The notes beneath the pieces are model-generated. The model did no database searches, was not told the DNA's origin, and worked only from the letters and a program-made list of their open reading frames with translations. Below, one piece after another: positions 26,339 to 35,835 of a DNA stretch of 64,000 nucleotides (position 1 is the first letter of the stretch; every line of letters starts with the position of its first letter). The position numbers and the translations under genes are program-made. The DNA comes from Bradyrhizobium sp. ARR65 (GTDB lineage Bacteria; Pseudomonadota; Alphaproteobacteria; Rhizobiales; Xanthobacteraceae), in contig NZ_AWZU01000011.1 in NCBI RefSeq assembly GCF_000472385.1, positions 106 to 64,105 on the forward strand, read 5' to 3'.

Positions 26339-26908
26339 GATCGAACCCTCGCTTGATCATCACCATTGACGTCCTACGCGATAGATTTCGGCCATTTCAC
26401 CCGCGGCGGAAACAAAATCAAAATTGCCGGAGGGAGTTTGTGTCCGACGAAATCTGATGACGGTGTCGTGCCCAAAGGACGAAACGAAGCCGGTATCAGC
26501 GGACATCCAAACGCTGCAGAACCATCTGCGCCGCGGATCGTTGAGTTCGATCAATCGCGAACAACTCAGTAAAGCTGGACTTGCGCTCGCAGCCGCCAGC
26601 TATCTTTTTAAAATTGGACCCGATGGCGACAACGAGAAATAGAGCCATCAGGGTCGCCTCCTCTTAAAGGAGATTTTTTCCATCACAATTTTCGTAATCA
26701 CTATAGACCTAATTTTCTGGGCGCAACGTAAGCCAGTTCACATCAGCATCGGTCACGGGTGAATGAAACTAGCAGGGACATGGTGTAGCTTCTTGGACTT
26801 CGGCGCACCGCTCAAGAAAAAGTCGGTACGCGAACTGCAAATTGCAAATACCGCAGTAGATTGTCGCGGTAATTCGTCCGAACGCTTTATCAAGGCTGGA
26901 GATTCCCC
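26339..26908. other. Intergenic region with weak small frames
   Basis: About 570 bases contain no supported gene. A + strand frame starting at 26457 gives a protein-like helix (QLSKAGLALAAASYLFKIG) in a 61-residue product, but its ribosome binding site is weak. The promoter of the AraC-type regulator should lie near the right end, where the sequence is AT-richer. Confidence 0.4.
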
Positions 26909-27895
26909 ATGTCTACGGGCGCAGCCGATTTCACATCATGTCAATTCTCGACGCGTGAGCTCCCGGAGAGGATGCGCATCCCTTTGTGGCGCGAGAGCTT
27001 TGGGCGGCTCATAGTCCACGTCGATATCGAACCTCTGTCGGACGTTCCGTTTCGAGCTGAAGCAACGCTTCGATCGATCCCGGGTTTGCGCACGCTCGCA
27101 GTGAGGGGGTCGTCCATGCGTTTCAAGCGTTCGCAGACGAGCGTTGCTGATGGTGATGACTCGATCGGCCTCATCGTCTGCTCTCCTAGCAGGAGCAGGA
27201 TGTCGCAGCGGGGCTATGAAATCGAGCTTCGCGCCGGCGATGCAGTCGCAATTCTCCATTCGGAACCCGCCACCGTCACCTATATGCAAGGGCTGCAATT
27301 CGGTTTGGCCGTGCCGCACGACGCGCTTGCGCAGCGCGTGACGAACGTCGACACTCTCGCGATGCGGCCGATTTCGCACCGAGCCGAGGCGCTCCGACTT
27401 CTCATGACGTATCTGAAGTCGGCATTTAACGAGGGTGCTCTAGCCGTCCCCACGCTGCGCGATGCGGTCCTGACTCACATCCATGATCTGGTAGCGCTCG
27501 CAATCGGCGAGTGCGCTCCCTTGGGCGAGAGCAGTGCGAGCGCCGTGGTAGCTGCGCGCCACAGCGCAGTCCTCGACTACATCGCAGCACACTTTCAAGA
27601 TCCAGAGCTTAGCCTCGAGACAGTCGCCCGCTGTCAGGGCATCTCTCCTCGTTATCTGCAGCGCCTGATGGCGTCATCGGGAAGGTCGTTCACCGGCCGC
27701 CTGAATGAACTACGTCTTCAACGGGCGTTCGAACTGCTAACCGAGCTTCAGACCAGCACGCAGCGAATTTCCGACATCGCGCTAGAGGTCGGCTTTTCGG
27801 ATGTTTCGCATTTCAATCGACTGTTCCGCGCCCGATTCGGCGATTCGCCGCGTGGCGTGCGCAGCGCCGGAAGGGGTAATGGCTGCGCCATGTGA
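26909..27895 (+). CDS. AraC-family transcriptional regulator
   Basis: The 328-residue protein has an N-terminal AraC-binding-like domain (about residues 1-195, with FGRLIVHVDIEPLSD and a cupin-like middle). Two helix-turn-helix motifs follow at about 225-320 (LSLETVARCQGISPRYLQRLM and the second, RISDIALEVGFSDVSHFNRLF). The ligand is unknown. GGAG precedes the ATG. It is isolated between intergenic regions; its neighbour is the convergent DUF3047 gene, so its target is not obvious. Confidence 0.88.
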   Translation: MSTGAADFTSCQFSTRELPERMRIPLWRESFGRLIVHVDIEPLSDVPFRAEATLRSIPGLRTLAVRGSSMRFKRSQTSVADGDDSIGLIVCSPSRSRMSQRGYEIELRAGDAVAILHSEPATVTYMQGLQFGLAVPHDALAQRVTNVDTLAMRPISHRAEALRLLMTYLKSAFNEGALAVPTLRDAVLTHIHDLVALAIGECAPLGESSASAVVAARHSAVLDYIAAHFQDPELSLETVARCQGISPRYLQRLMASSGRSFTGRLNELRLQRAFELLTELQTSTQRISDIALEVGFSDVSHFNRLFRARFGDSPRGVRSAGRGNGCAM

Positions 27896-28070
27896 CCCCG
27901 ATCCGCGAGCGCCGCGAAATGCTGTCTTGGTCTTGATTTCGAGCCGTGGAACGGCGGCCGCGCCACGCGCCGTACAACCGTTCGTCAGGGGCTTCAAACC
28001 TTGATTTAACCTGGCAAAATAATCCCCTTGCAGGCGGAGTCACCCTGAGCCGGTTCATTCCCGCGTCGTC

Positions 28071-29291
28071 TCAAAGCTTCTGGGTTTCGGCGCCCGGCTG
28101 GGAGAGCTGCATGTCGGCGAAGCGGCACGACCCGCTGCGGCGCTGGAAGAGGGAGACGCCGAGCAGCCAGACGTTTACGATGGACTTGGCCGGGCCGCCG
28201 ATGTGCTCCTTGTAGTCGGCGTAAACGTCACGCTCGTCGCTGACCCACTTGCCGAGATCGGCAGAACCGCTGCGGACCGCCATGTGCGACTCGAGCGGCG
28301 TCCAGCGCGGGATCGGGCAGCGGAACGCCTTGCCGACAGGGAGGCTTGAGCTCCAGAAGTAGGTGAGGTCCTGGCCGTCGTCGAACTCTGCAGCGATGGA
28401 GAGATAGTCGTGCGACGTAAGCTGGTCTTCCGGCAATCGCGACGGCAGCTCCTCGACGATCCAACGCCAGCTCAGCTTCGTCTGCGGCTTCAGCTCGATG
28501 CCGACGGGGCGCTGCAGAATGCCGGCATTTTTCAGCGGTTCGACGGAAATTGCGCCATTGCCGATATCGTTGAAGATGACCGGGCCGCCGCCCAGCATGA
28601 AAAAGTTGTGCCAGCCCGCCGGCAGCTTGCGGGGCGACTGGAGCCGCGCCACTTCCGCAGCGATGATGCCGTCGACATCGCCGTGGCTGAGCAGGCTTGT
28701 CAGGCCGGCTAGCGCGCTGTCGCGCCAGACCAGCGCCACGCCGTAGATGTGCGCGTCCGCCTTGGCGTACTCGTCCTTCGGCACCGCCAGTTCGCCGTCC
28801 GCATCCTTGAACTCCACGAGTGATCGCGCCATTTCGAGTGGACCGTCGGCGGCGGCGGTCATCGTCCCGGTGTTGCTCATCGGATTGAACATGGGGCGGG
28901 CGCCCCGGGTGCGTACGTGAAACGCAACGCCAGGCTCGACCCACAGGTCCTGTTCGCGGGCGAGCCACACGCGGCCGCCGAGCAGGAACGTCACTTCCTG
29001 CCCCTTGGCGAGGGTGATCCCGAGATCCTTCCACGGCAACTCGCTGCCGGAGAGATCGAAGACGCGGGCCTCGCGGAGCTCGGGGGATTTGGCCTTGGCG
29101 ATGAGCGCCGTCACGCCGTCGATGAGTTCCGCGCGGTCGAGAAGGCTTATGGCTGCCATGGCCCTACGATCGAGGACGAGCGTGGCGAGCGGCGCCGTCA
29201 GGCCCAGGGCCATGAGCCGTTTCAGCATGTAACGCCGATTGAGTCCGTCTGCACCGTGAGAGCAGCCGGCATGGTGAGGCAACGTGCACAA
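28071..29291 (-). CDS. DUF3047 protein with likely Tat signal
   Basis: The C-terminal part (about residues 190-400) resembles the DUF3047 family (LSWRWIVEELPS, FDDGQDLTYFWSS, GKWVSDERDVYADY). The N-terminal half is a separate, uncharacterised domain. The best start is a TTG at 29291, five bases after GGGAGG. It adds NRRYMLKRLMALGLTAPLATL, a plausible twin-arginine signal; the ATG at 29228 would lose the Arg pair. Function unknown; probably periplasmic. The total length is then 406 residues. Confidence 0.7.
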   Translation of the reverse strand: MCTLPHHAGCSHGADGLNRRYMLKRLMALGLTAPLATLVLDRRAMAAISLLDRAELIDGVTALIAKAKSPELREARVFDLSGSELPWKDLGITLAKGQEVTFLLGGRVWLAREQDLWVEPGVAFHVRTRGARPMFNPMSNTGTMTAAADGPLEMARSLVEFKDADGELAVPKDEYAKADAHIYGVALVWRDSALAGLTSLLSHGDVDGIIAAEVARLQSPRKLPAGWHNFFMLGGGPVIFNDIGNGAISVEPLKNAGILQRPVGIELKPQTKLSWRWIVEELPSRLPEDQLTSHDYLSIAAEFDDGQDLTYFWSSSLPVGKAFRCPIPRWTPLESHMAVRSGSADLGKWVSDERDVYADYKEHIGGPAKSIVNVWLLGVSLFQRRSGSCRFADMQLSQPGAETQKL

Positions 29292-29752
29292 GTGTTCCTC
29301 CCTGGCTATTCTTTCGTGCGTTGCGGAGCGGAGATCCTGCACGCTCAGCAATAGCTCAGAGGGCAGAGGGAAGACTTGAGATGTCTTCCCGGCATCGCCG
29401 GGAATATTTCCCGAGGTGACGGAACGGGTCGGCGTGGACAATTGCCGTCCACCAGAATGGCCGCTGGTCCGGGGCTGCCGAGCTAGGTATCGCGTCAAGT
29501 CGTCAGCAATCTGGGGTACACCGGCCATCAAACCAATGTAGTCGTCAGGGCAGCCGTTGACCCCGAAGCCGACCGATTTCAACTTAGGGCCATCATCTAA
29601 TGGCGACCGGCGAGACCATAGTGGCGAATAATCGATCGGGCATTTTCTTCTGCCGAATTTGCCTCACTGTCGAGCACGAGACAGCGGGTGCGCCACGAAT
29701 AATGCTATTGTCGTGAGTTTCACGTTTTCTTCCTCGTACGCGCGGGTCAATG

Positions 29753-30034
29753 TCAGAATGCATTCTTAAATTGCGCGAGATAGGCGGGGCTCCCATAGAC
29801 CCACATGGGCTCGTCACATTGTTGTGGGCCTTGGTCGTTCATGCAGGCGAAGCTCCAGGGCGGAGCCACGATCTCGCGGCCTTCGATCCTGTATCCCTGC
29901 AGTCGACTGCCAACTGTCGGTCGAGTGCCGACATGCGCTCGATCGCTGCTCCTGTTGGTTCGCACAAGAGTCGTGGCTTGGGTCGCGAAAGATGACGCAA
30001 GCAGTAGCGCCGCCAGTAGGTATGTGATCTTCAA
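29753..30034 (-). CDS. Small secreted hypothetical protein
   Basis: The 93-residue product probably starts at a TTG (30034) after AAGGAAGCCAACG, giving a signal peptide MKITYLLAALLLASSFATQA. The mature region has an Arg-rich start, then IVAPPWSFACMNDQGPQQCDEPMW with two cysteines, resembling other short Bradyrhizobium secreted proteins with an ACMxDxGPxxCxEPMW pattern. Function unknown. The ATG-started frame from 30130 adds non-signal residues and is less likely. Confidence 0.65.
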   Translation of the reverse strand: MKITYLLAALLLASSFATQATTLVRTNRSSDRAHVGTRPTVGSRLQGYRIEGREIVAPPWSFACMNDQGPQQCDEPMWVYGSPAYLAQFKNAF

Positions 30035-30429
30035 CGTTGGCTTCCTTGATTGAGCCTCGCACGAACGGAGGTATGTGCGTTTCCGAAAGGAAGACCGAGA
30101 TTGGAGTCCGGATATTTCCCAATCACGCAAACGTTTGGCAGCTTAGCTATCTGTCTCCATGAGGCGGACATCGCATTCGTTCACGGCAGGGCCGCACCAC
30201 TTCTGTATCGGCGAGACTACGGCGGATAGCAGCGATGCCATCGCCGCCTGCCAGCGCCGTTGCTCAGCCTCGATGCAGCAGCGCGAGGTGTGATCGGCGC
30301 TCCGCGCAGCGGGCGCAGAAGATCGCGCTTCGTTGAAAGTGCGTGATGAAATATTTCCCAAGGCCGGCCGCTCTTCACAATAAGGAGCCGAGCGCTTCCT
30401 TGGCTTCTGTCACCATATTGGAGAGACAA
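30035..30429. other. Intergenic region, nothing recognised
   Basis: No gene is supported in this 395-base divergent spacer between two small secreted-protein genes. It should hold promoters for both. A 72-codon minus-strand frame at 30143-30361 has no family features. Confidence 0.4.
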
Positions 30430-30651
30430 ATGACCAAAGTGACCTTCGTGTCGGCCGCGTTGATCGCAGCCGCCGTATTCACGACGCAGGCCATGGCTGC
30501 TCGCAGCGATGTCGCGGCGCGGCACGCCACGGCCAAGGCCCATCCGGGCGTTATGGACTGTATGCGGGCTCCAAATGTCGGCGCGTTTGCTTCGGATCCC
30601 TATACTGTACCTCCCTGCATGCCCAATACCGCTCCTGGTACATTCCAATAG
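30430..30651 (+). CDS. Small secreted hypothetical protein
   Basis: The 73-residue product starts with a signal peptide (MTKVTFVSAALIAAAVFTTQAMA). The mature part is short, with two cysteines (VMDCMRAP and VPPCMPN) that could form one disulphide. The ATG at 30430 follows GGAGAGACAA. Such peptides are abundant in Bradyrhizobium and have no assigned function. It lies just left of a patch of broken genes. Confidence 0.6.
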   Translation: MTKVTFVSAALIAAAVFTTQAMAARSDVAARHATAKAHPGVMDCMRAPNVGAFASDPYTVPPCMPNTAPGTFQ

Positions 30652-30794
30652 CGACAAAGAGTCGGGCTGGCAGACCTCGCCAGCCCGATTGCGTGGAATG
30701 CACGCCTGTCGATGCTTAAATTTTTTCGGCCGCACCGCGGCGTGCACGCTGCGCCCCATCGCGCCAACCGCAAGCAGGCCAGTGTGGCGATTCT

Positions 30795-31404
<610 letters not shown>

Positions 31405-31663
31405 TTTGGTCGACGGACTGGGGCGAGAGGCTTCCGGTTGGTGCTAGCCGACCGGCAGAATGCATAGGTTGCGAATAGGTCAGTGCCTACGTCATTTAAT
31501 CTGCTTGCTTACCTAGGGTAGTACGCCTAGCCTGACACCCCGTCAGGCGGAGCAAAGGTTTCGAGGACTATTCTTCGACGCGGCCCAACGGATGCGGGAC
31601 GTCGCGATGCCGCAACCAAGTATCGAGCGTAGCAGGCAGCCAAACGGTGCACTGCCTCGGGAC

Positions 31664-31942
31664 ATGGTCTGGAGTCCCGGCAGCAGCTTCCGCCTGGATT
31701 CCGACCGTCGCTGTGCGGCACAGGCGACCTCTCACCGCGTGCGCGTGAACGACTTCTGGATCGATCTTACACCGGTGACCGACCGGAAGTGCAAGGCACC
31801 CGTCGAGGCGACCGCCTGCACAACGACGGCGCAGATCCCGTCGGACCCGAAAGATTGTCCCAGCGCACTGTCGGAGATGACGGGAGCCGGCTCGCTCGTC
31901 CTCTTGCGGCGGCGCATCGCAGATCTCGATGATTGGAGCTGA
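31664..31942 (+). pseudogene. Fragment of formylglycine-generating-enzyme-like (SUMF1) gene
   Basis: The fragment reads MVWSPGSSFRLDSDR, then HRVRVNDFWIDLTPVTDRK, then IPSDPKDCPSAL, GSLVLLRRRIADLDDWS and a stop. This tracks the N-terminal part of FGE-sulfatase proteins (MVWIPGGTFRMGSD, HRVRVDGFWID, TPVTNxxF, PPDPKDYP) with damaged key positions, for example GGTFRMGS changed to GSSFRLDS. The catalytic C-terminal two thirds are absent. It is a decayed, truncated copy. Confidence 0.7.
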
Positions 31943-32007
31943 TTGCGGACCTTCATGAAGGGGCCGACCGGAAGGATTCTGATGGCGTGGAGAAAGGGAG
32001 AAGGTTC

Positions 32008-32313
32008 ATGTCAGCAACTATCGTCAATCTCATCATCCAGCTTATTGCCGGCGCGATCGGCGGCAATGCCGCGGGCGCGTCGATGAAGAACCTGGATCTC
32101 GGCCTGCTAGGCAACAGCATCGCCGGCGCGATCGGTGGGGCAGGCGGCGGGACAATTCTCACTGCGTTGCTGCCGGTTCTGCAGGGCACGGTCGATAATG
32201 TCGATATCGGCGCGCTGGTCGGCCAGGCGGTCGGCGGCGGTGTCGCCGGCGCGATCCTTACGGCGATCATTGGTCTGATCAAGAACACCATGGGCCGCCA
32301 ACCCGCGCGGTGA
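32008..32313 (+). CDS. Small Gly/Ala-rich hydrophobic protein
   Basis: The 101-residue product is built of Gly/Ala-rich hydrophobic helices with GxxxG spacing (IAGAIGGNAAGAS, IAGAIGGAGGGTI, VGGGVAGAI), ending with a basic tail. This glycine-zipper pattern suggests a membrane-inserting or oligomerising protein. Similar 100-residue proteins are widespread in Bradyrhizobium and unassigned. GAGAAGG before the ATG supports the start at 32008. It is intact although surrounded by broken genes. Confidence 0.7.
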   Translation: MSATIVNLIIQLIAGAIGGNAAGASMKNLDLGLLGNSIAGAIGGAGGGTILTALLPVLQGTVDNVDIGALVGQAVGGGVAGAILTAIIGLIKNTMGRQPAR

Positions 32314-32801
32314 GATAAACCGGCGGGAATGAAAACCGCGGGCGTACCGCAATCGGAACGCGACCAGAAACTAATCGCGCGGGGTTGCGCCTGACGAGAG
32401 CATGATCAGCTCAGTTCGAAGCGAACACCCAACTCTCACCGTCACCCTGAGCTGCCGCCGCGGAGACTATTATCGGCCCGCGCTTCGCGTGGACCCGGTG
32501 GCTCGCGCCTCCAGCGACAAACGGCAAAGCCGTTTGCGCGGGGATGTCGGTTTGAGAAAAGGCCGCTAAGAGGTCGATTGGCAAGGCGGTGCTATCCAGC
32601 CCTGGAGAGGTCGGGAGGCGAGTACTCATTCGGCTCGCCGCACGGCGGTGCGCGCCGACCACATTTCCGCGCCGGTCATCAGTATCCTCGATTCGAGAAC
32701 TGAAACTACACGATCCCTCTCGACGGCCCGCCCGACGAAATTCTCAGCGGCACCTGGAAGTTCGCGAGGGCGCAGGCGGTGAACTGACTATTGGCTATGG
32801 C
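32314..32801. other. Intergenic region with a repeat
   Basis: No gene is supported in about 490 bases. It contains the hairpin AAACGGC-AAA-GCCGTTT with GCGCGGGGATG after it (32519-32545), related to the element at 4015. The frame that continues upstream of the channel gene from 32589 is not protein-like. Confidence 0.5.
32519..32535. repeat. Hairpin unit of the composite repeat
   Basis: AAACGGC (32519-32525) and GCCGTTT (32529-32535) flank AAA. With flanking GCGAC on the left and GCGCGG on the right it matches the second module of the repeat at 3974-4090. Confidence 0.55.
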
Positions 32802-33911
32802 ATGAAGCGCTATCTTCGATCTGCATCGATCGCGGTCATACTTGTTCTGACCCTGGTCCTGGTTCTATCGACGCTCCTGCAGGCAGCCGCGCTGGAGGGC
32901 GAAGCCCAAAATCGCGAGCTCGTTGTCGGCACCAAGGAGGCGCCGCCCTTTGCGATGAAGGACAAGAATGGAAACTGGGAAGGAATAAGCATCGAACTCT
33001 GGCGTCGCATTGCCGGCAAGCTCGGATTGCAATATCGGTTCGCGGAGGCTGCCTCGGTCCCATCACTGCTGGATGGCGTCCGCGCCGGGGATTTTGATGT
33101 GGCCGTGGCTGCCATTACCGTGACACCCGCGCGCGAACAGCAGGTCGATTTCACGACGCCTTACTTCCACACCGGAACCGGCGTTGCGGTGGAGCCTGAC
33201 CGAATCGCAAGCTGGATGCCCGTCGTGCGTTCGATCACCTCCTACAGCTTCATGCAGGCGATAGGCGCCTTGCTTGGGTTGGCTCTCCTTGCAGGCGTCC
33301 TGATCTGGCTGTTCGAACGCCGCAACAATGAGGGATTTGGCGGCGGCGTGGTGCGCGGTCTTAGTTCAGGCGTGTTTTGGTCGGCCAACGCGATGACGCA
33401 GCGGGTCGATGCCAGCATCATTCCGGTCACGCTGGCCGGGCGGATCATCGCCGTGATCTGGATGGTGGTGTCGGTGATCGCGATTGCGGTGTTCACGGCC
33501 GGCATCACCTCGACACTGACGACGAAGCGCCTGCATGGCATGGTGAACAGCGTTGGCGATCTTTCCGCCGTGCGCGTCGGCATCGTGAAGGGCACCGCGA
33601 CGGAGGACGCGCTGTCGCGGATGCGCGTTAAATACAGGACGGTTGCGTCGCCCAAAGAGGGATTCGAGGCCCTGCGAAAGGGAACGATCGACGCATTTGC
33701 CTATGATCGGCCCATCCTGGCCTGGATGATCCGCCAGGGTGGCTTGTCCGCGGATCTTAGCGAGGTGAGGTTTGAGCCGCAGGACTATGCGATCGCACTG
33801 CGCAGCGACAGCCCATTGCGAAAGGAACTGAATGTCGAACTGCTCGAGGCGGAACAGTCGGACTGGTGGAAAGACGTTCTATTTCGATATCTGGGTCAGA
33901 CAACGAATTAG
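32802..33911 (+). CDS. Bacterial ionotropic-glutamate-receptor-like channel
   Basis: The 369-residue protein has a signal or first helix (residues 7-28), then lobe 1 of a periplasmic-binding fold (about 38-135) with the ligand Arg in TVTPAREQQVDFTTPYF (Arg111). The channel part is inserted next: a helix at 148-171, a pore loop around VFWSANAMTQ (191-200) and a helix at 212-234 ending FTAGITSTLT. Lobe 2 follows (about 250-365, with DAFAYDRP). This is the GluR0 architecture. The pore lacks the potassium-type TVGYG filter, so selectivity is unknown. The start at 32802 places the signal at the N-terminus. Confidence 0.85.
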   Translation: MKRYLRSASIAVILVLTLVLVLSTLLQAAALEGEAQNRELVVGTKEAPPFAMKDKNGNWEGISIELWRRIAGKLGLQYRFAEAASVPSLLDGVRAGDFDVAVAAITVTPAREQQVDFTTPYFHTGTGVAVEPDRIASWMPVVRSITSYSFMQAIGALLGLALLAGVLIWLFERRNNEGFGGGVVRGLSSGVFWSANAMTQRVDASIIPVTLAGRIIAVIWMVVSVIAIAVFTAGITSTLTTKRLHGMVNSVGDLSAVRVGIVKGTATEDALSRMRVKYRTVASPKEGFEALRKGTIDAFAYDRPILAWMIRQGGLSADLSEVRFEPQDYAIALRSDSPLRKELNVELLEAEQSDWWKDVLFRYLGQTTN

Positions 33912-33989
33912 TCGCCAAGGCGAGACAGCGTCGGCCACGGGCGCGCCGGAGGCGTGGGTCAGAAACGCCCTTTTAACCTTGTCGTCCAT
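33879..33989 (-). pseudogene. Possible truncated gene start
   Basis: A 36-codon frame, MDDKVKRAFLTHASGAPVAD and onward, follows a good AAGGAAAA ribosome binding site and then runs antisense into the end of the channel gene. The LTHASGAPVAD stretch recalls the N-terminus of some catalases, but this is too short to be sure. It is listed because it sits inside a patch of truncated genes. Confidence 0.25.
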
Positions 33990-34079
33990 CGGATTTTCCT
34001 TTCGGTCTAGAGGCATGAGTTCATTGCTGGCGCGCCCTTAAAAGACTGCGCCCTACATCTGCTTGCAGCGGTCACTATC

Positions 34080-34214
34080 GTTACGAGCTGGCTCGTCGCT
34101 TCGCGCGCTCGTGGAAGATCGACCAGAACCAGCTCGTAGCGCTGGCCGATCTCTTCCAGCGCCATGTGAGGCGCGGCGTTTGCATTGCCGGGGAAAGTAG
34201 TGAAGCTGGTACAT
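34080..34214 (-). pseudogene. Frameshifted N-terminal fragment of a glutathione S-transferase
   Basis: Reading from 34214, the frame gives MYQLHYFP. After one extra C in a run of four (TTTCCCCGGC) the next frame gives GNANAAPHMALEEIGQRYEL and VLVDLP. Together they make the start of a GST thioredoxin-fold domain (MYQLHYFPGNANxxPHMxLEE). The remaining ~170 codons are missing. It is a remnant with both a frameshift and a truncation. Confidence 0.55.
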
Positions 34215-34466
34215 CGGTTGGCTTCGCGGCGATTGAGTTGACGAGCGGAGACTTAAAAGCGCGGGAGCCCGGCTGCAACGCGCGACATCCGTCGATCCTG
34301 GCCAAAGCTCCGCCGATCCTGGCCATTCCCGTATTGCGCCGACTCCCACGGCTTGGTCGCCGCAATCAGCGCCGGATGTGAACCTTCCGCCGGTGGTGCG
34401 GCTTAACCGATCAGGCGCGCGACAGGCGGCGCCGCACGTGCATCCGTCGAGGATAAGGTTTCACAA
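34215..34466. other. Intergenic region before the oxidoreductase
   Basis: Nothing is recognised in these 252 bases apart from the expected promoter region of the oxidoreductase gene. Short open frames on the + strand lack family features. Confidence 0.4.
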
Positions 34467-35402
34467 GTGACAGGATCCAAAACGCATGCCGAGGTCTTGA
34501 TCATCGGCGGAGGACCAGCCGGGCTGATGGCGGCAATCTACCTGGCGCGCTTCCGCCGGCAGGTGAGCATTGTCGACGATGGTGCGAGCCGGGCGGCGCT
34601 GATCCCGCGCAGCCATAATCTGCCGGGATTTCCAGACGGCATTCCGGGCCGCGAATTGCTGTCGCGCATGGAGCAGCAGGTGAGGCGTCTCGGCGTGCGG
34701 ATCGTCCGCGCCTCCGTCACCTCACTGGAGAAGGCGGAGACAGCGTTCCTTGCCCGCCATGCCGGTGGCGAGCTTTGGGCCGACCGGGTGATCCTGGCCA
34801 CCGGCATTATCGACAAGCAGACCCCTTTGCCTGATTGGGTTCAGGCCGTACAGCAGGGTCTCCTGAGATATTGCCCGATCTGCGATGCCTTCGAAGCTAT
34901 CGACAGACGGATCGCCATTATCGGCCCGTTGGACCATGCGGCGGGGAAGGCGTTGTTCATGCGCGTCTACAGCGCCGATATCACGTTGATACCGGTCGAC
35001 GGCAGCCGCGATGAAACAGCGTTGCAGCGGTTGGCGAAGGCCGGGGTACGAGTGACTGCGCCCTTGCACCGCCTCGACAGGAGCGAACGTGCGATCGAAG
35101 CCGTGCTCGCCGACCGCTCGCGCGAACGGTTCGAGGTCGTCTACCCGGCGATGGGGGCCGACGTCCGCTCCGAGCTGGCGCTTCAGCTTGGTGCTGATCA
35201 CACCTGCGACGGCTTCCTGAATGTGGATGCGAAACAACGGAGCAGTGTCGATCGGCTCTACGGGATCGGCGATGTCGTCACCGACCTGCACCAGATCTCG
35301 GTCGCGTTCGGCCACGCCGCTGTTGCAGCTTGCGCCATTCATAACTCATTGCCGATGCGACATGCACGGCTCGTTCAAAGCAACGGGCTATGCTCGTCCT
35401 GA
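34467..35402 (+). CDS. Thioredoxin-reductase-like FAD/NAD(P) oxidoreductase
   Basis: The 311-residue protein has the FAD motif [20 protein letters not shown] near the N-terminus. A redox CxxC appears as [12 protein letters not shown] (the usual form is CPVCDGYE), and a C-terminal FAD motif as [22 protein letters not shown]. The NAD(P) site ([17 protein letters not shown]) has a proline where thioredoxin reductases usually have glycines (GxGxxA), so cofactor binding may be altered. The partner is unknown. It starts with GTG and ends 5 bases from the convergent receiver gene. Confidence 0.85.
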   Translation: MTGSKTHAEVLIIGGGPAGLMAAIYLARFRRQVSIVDDGASRAALIPRSHNLPGFPDGIPGRELLSRMEQQVRRLGVRIVRASVTSLEKAETAFLARHAGGELWADRVILATGIIDKQTPLPDWVQAVQQGLLRYCPICDAFEAIDRRIAIIGPLDHAAGKALFMRVYSADITLIPVDGSRDETALQRLAKAGVRVTAPLHRLDRSERAIEAVLADRSRERFEVVYPAMGADVRSELALQLGADHTCDGFLNVDAKQRSSVDRLYGIGDVVTDLHQISVAFGHAAVAACAIHNSLPMRHARLVQSNGLCSS

Positions 35403-35407
35403 TGCGT

Positions 35408-35803
35408 TTACTGCTTCCGCTTCGCGAGCGCCTGCTGGATTCGATGCAGGAGGACATTCGGCGATTCCGATGCTGTCGCGGCGGACCCGCGCCTGCATAG
35501 TCGCGAAGCGGCTTCGGCGGCACGTTGGGCAGTGCCGGTCAGCAAGATCGGCAGCCCTGCTCGATTGTGCCTCAGCCATTGCGAAAGCCCGAAACCGTCG
35601 CCCGCGATCTCTATATTGCTGATCACCGCCTCGATACCGGGATGGTTGCGCTTGAGGATGGTGATCGCCTCGTATGCGCTGATGGCCTCCGCGACCTTAT
35701 AGCCGCAGTCGCGCAGATATTGCGCCAGGTGGATGCGCAGGAGCACGTCGTCCTCCGCAAGCAGTACCCACTGTCCATCCGGTCGTTCATGCCTGACTTC
35801 CAT
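35408..35803 (-). CDS. Degenerate single-domain receiver (pseudo-receiver)
   Basis: The 131-residue protein has the receiver fold: the acidic pair in LLAEDDVLLRIHLAQYL, the Thr strand PILLTGTAQ, and helices between. The phosphorylation Asp is replaced by Asn (AVISNIEIAGDGFG, where its neighbour has VLSDVRMPG), and the conserved Lys after the fifth strand is missing. It therefore should not be phosphorylated in the normal way and may act as a constitutive or protein-binding module. It lies 32 bases downstream of a canonical receiver gene on the same strand. Confidence 0.8.
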   Translation of the reverse strand: MEVRHERPDGQWVLLAEDDVLLRIHLAQYLRDCGYKVAEAISAYEAITILKRNHPGIEAVISNIEIAGDGFGLSQWLRHNRAGLPILLTGTAQRAAEAASRLCRRGSAATASESPNVLLHRIQQALAKRKQ

Positions 35804-35835
35804 GCCGGCCAAACGGCGCCCGGCGCCGGGCGTTC

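Noticed and set aside
26360..26642. Overlapping small frames on both strands
   Set aside because: Only one (from 26457) looks protein-like, and its start is weak; mentioned in the gap entry only.
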